Origin: Comamonas sp. lk
Lineage (GTDB): Bacteria; Pseudomonadota; Gammaproteobacteria; Burkholderiales; Burkholderiaceae_C
Direction: 5' to 3'
Assembly (NCBI GenBank): GCA_945869165.1
Contig: CAMBNY010000014.1
Location: forward strand, 1-48,064
Length of the DNA: 48,064 nt
In this document: one piece after another, positions 47,868 to 48,064 of the stretch
Layout: every line of letters begins with the position of its first letter
Numbering within the stretch: position 1 is the stretch's first letter
Made by a program: the position numbers and the translations under genes
Notes under the pieces: generated by a model
What the model saw: only the letters and a program-made list of their open reading frames with translations
The model's database searches: none
What the model was told of the DNA's origin: nothing

Positions 47868-47956
47868 TTTTTAACTACTTACTCCTTGGACTATTGCACC
47901 GTAATGATTTAGAAAATCGTAGCCCGTTCCGGCACTTGATAAGAAAGAAATCAGAT

Positions 47957-48064
47957 ATGAAATTGTTGTTCGCCGCATGCGCCTTGGTGTGTTTCAACTA
48001 TGTCGCCGCGCAAACCGTGAATCCAATTTTAGTTGAAGTGCAAACCGGAAGAGAGTCCAGAGTT
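47957..48064 (+). CDS. 5' end of an unidentified exported protein (partial)
   Basis: An open frame from ATG at 47957 runs to the window edge (36 codons). It begins MKLLFAACALVCFNYVAAQ, a normal signal peptide with likely cleavage after VAA. A purine-rich AGAAAGAAA lies nearby upstream. The mature start is too short to identify. Confidence 0.55.
   Translation, partial: MKLLFAACALVCFNYVAAQTVNPILVEVQTGRESRV

Overview
The window reads as an ordinary chromosomal segment of a betaproteobacterium, most likely order Burkholderiales, family Comamonadaceae (Rhodoferax/Polaromonas-like). The grounds are the GC-rich codon use, the block ratA-rnfH-guaB-guaA beside a divergent smpB, the block rimP-nusA-infB-rbfA-truB-typA, and the character of the individual proteins. 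This placement is inferred from gene content and order; no database search was run. No tRNA, rRNA, insertion sequence, phage gene or CRISPR array was seen.

Region 1 (1-5685, + strand) holds sucA-sucB-lpdA, the complete 2-oxoglutarate dehydrogenase complex. It runs convergently, with a 4-base stop-codon overlap, into a membrane diguanylate cyclase on the - strand (5682-7547). Region 2 (7548-11714) holds a small lysine-rich protein, the tRNA 2-selenouridine synthase mnmH coupled to a periplasmic SGNH esterase (tesA-like), a divergent orphan ABC ATPase, rlmB, and a coupled small lipoprotein.

Region 3 (11788-20073) is a long run of - strand genes. In transcription order these are thiolase, FadB-type multifunctional beta-oxidation protein, a membrane-anchored metallo-beta-lactamase-fold hydrolase, a three-gene small membrane module (DUF1145-like, DUF1214, DUF1254; all coupled by ATGA overlaps), a membrane-anchored alpha/beta hydrolase, and a two-gene split chromate transporter. 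A divergent long-chain/isovaleryl-type acyl-CoA dehydrogenase (20244-21407) completes a fatty-acid oxidation set. Region 4 (21463-25775) carries a DUF3291 protein, a QmcA-type SPFH protein with its NfeD partner, and a large PLP-dependent basic amino acid decarboxylase.

Region 5 (25891-33219, - strand) is a molybdenum hydroxylase operon, coxS-coxL-coxM-coxD-coxE-coxG, followed by fabI. The CoxL active-site loop is AYRGAGR, and the S-L-M order also matches form II ('putative CO dehydrogenase') rather than true form I CODH. A good intrinsic terminator sits between coxM and coxD and probably lowers expression of the maturation genes. A 508-bp intergenic region follows. It holds the likely cox promoter and a compact promoter-plus-terminator leader ahead of rimP.

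Region 6 (33728-42080, + strand) is the translation/transcription cluster rimP-nusA-infB-rbfA-truB-typA, followed by an enoyl-CoA hydratase/3-hydroxyisobutyryl-CoA hydrolase family gene. Region 7 (43310-48064) has smpB (-), then ratA-rnfH-guaB-guaA (+), which ends with GMP synthesis. The 5' end of an unidentified exported protein runs off the window. Nothing seen amounts to a clearly new system. The best candidates for follow-up are the rimP leader, the internal cox terminator, the form II cox operon lacking coxF, and the coupled DUF1145-like/DUF1214/DUF1254 module.
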